Assembly (NCBI GenBank): GCA_020851015.1
Contig: JADZDN010000381.1
Span: forward strand, 1 to 6,879
Origin: Alphaproteobacteria bacterium
GTDB taxonomy: Bacteria; Pseudomonadota; Alphaproteobacteria; JAEULC01
DNA: 6,879 nucleotides
Direction: 5' to 3'
A program made the translations under genes and the position numbers. Of this stretch, positions 6,794-6,879 are shown piece after piece (positions within the stretch are counted from its first letter, which is position 1; every line of letters starts with the position of its first letter). The notes beneath the pieces were generated by a model that saw nothing but the letters and a program-made list of their open reading frames with translations, did not search any database and was not told the DNA's origin.

Positions 6794-6879
6794 CTTGTAG
6801 ACTCCGGCCATGGCAATAGGGTAAGCCGCGCCGACCATATAGGGTCCGCGCCCGACCCACCAACAAGCGATGCGAGGCG
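6794..6879 (-). promoter_or_regulatory. priA leader with ribosome-binding site and weak promoter candidate
   Basis: GGAG at 6805-6802 is a good Shine-Dalgarno and decides the priA start. Further upstream on the minus strand TATATG (6841-6836) could be a -10, with TTGTTG (6866-6861) as a poor -35 at a long 19-nt spacing. Nothing on the plus strand in this 86-nt edge looks coding; any divergent neighbour would begin beyond the window. Confidence 0.3.

Overview
The window is GC-rich DNA with strong G/C bias at third codon positions. It looks like a chromosomal segment from an alphaproteobacterium, possibly Rhodospirillales-like, though no genus can be named. The main clue is the order atpH-atpA with no F0 subunit genes directly upstream, together with priA nearby on the same strand, an arrangement common in that class. 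The odd length and the cut inside atpA suggest a contig or an arbitrary slice.

Layout, left to right. At 1-164 (minus) lies the 5' end of atpA (F1 alpha), which carries an in-frame TAG at codon 51. It overlaps the stop of atpH (F1 delta, 164-724, minus). A gap of about 450-610 bp follows. It holds a candidate promoter for the atp operon, a compact cluster of palindromes (905-948) and an island of about 100 bp that is only about one-third GC (1055-1158). A possible 52-residue single-TM protein (1173-1331, plus) may lie at its right end. Next come two minus-strand genes in one likely operon: a SpoU/TrmH-family RNA 2'-O-methyltransferase resembling YfiF (1952-2788) and, 16 nt downstream, a DUF2817/M14-like peptidase gene (1336-1935) that has lost about its C-terminal half. 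Divergent from these is a TTC38-like tetratricopeptide protein (2838-4157, plus). Its last codons overlap a sigma-70-like promoter and nested inverted repeats that appear to drive and regulate a NadS/HigA-type HTH antitoxin (4225-4560, plus). No toxin gene is present; only a 20-codon ORF occupies the place where one would be expected. The antitoxin ORF converges with priA (4553-6793, minus), overlapping it by 8 bp. PriA is complete, with the helicase motifs and eight zinc cysteines intact.

Functionally the window joins replication restart (PriA), energy conversion (F1 ATP synthase) and RNA modification. The block between priA and atpH looks like accessory material: an orphan antitoxin, a truncated peptidase gene, a TPR protein and low-GC DNA. 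I do not see a clear new multi-gene system. The points most worth checking are the atpA nonsense codon, the toxin-less antitoxin locus with its operator inside the neighbouring gene, the truncated peptidase ending in an inverted repeat, and the palindrome cluster upstream of the atp operon.
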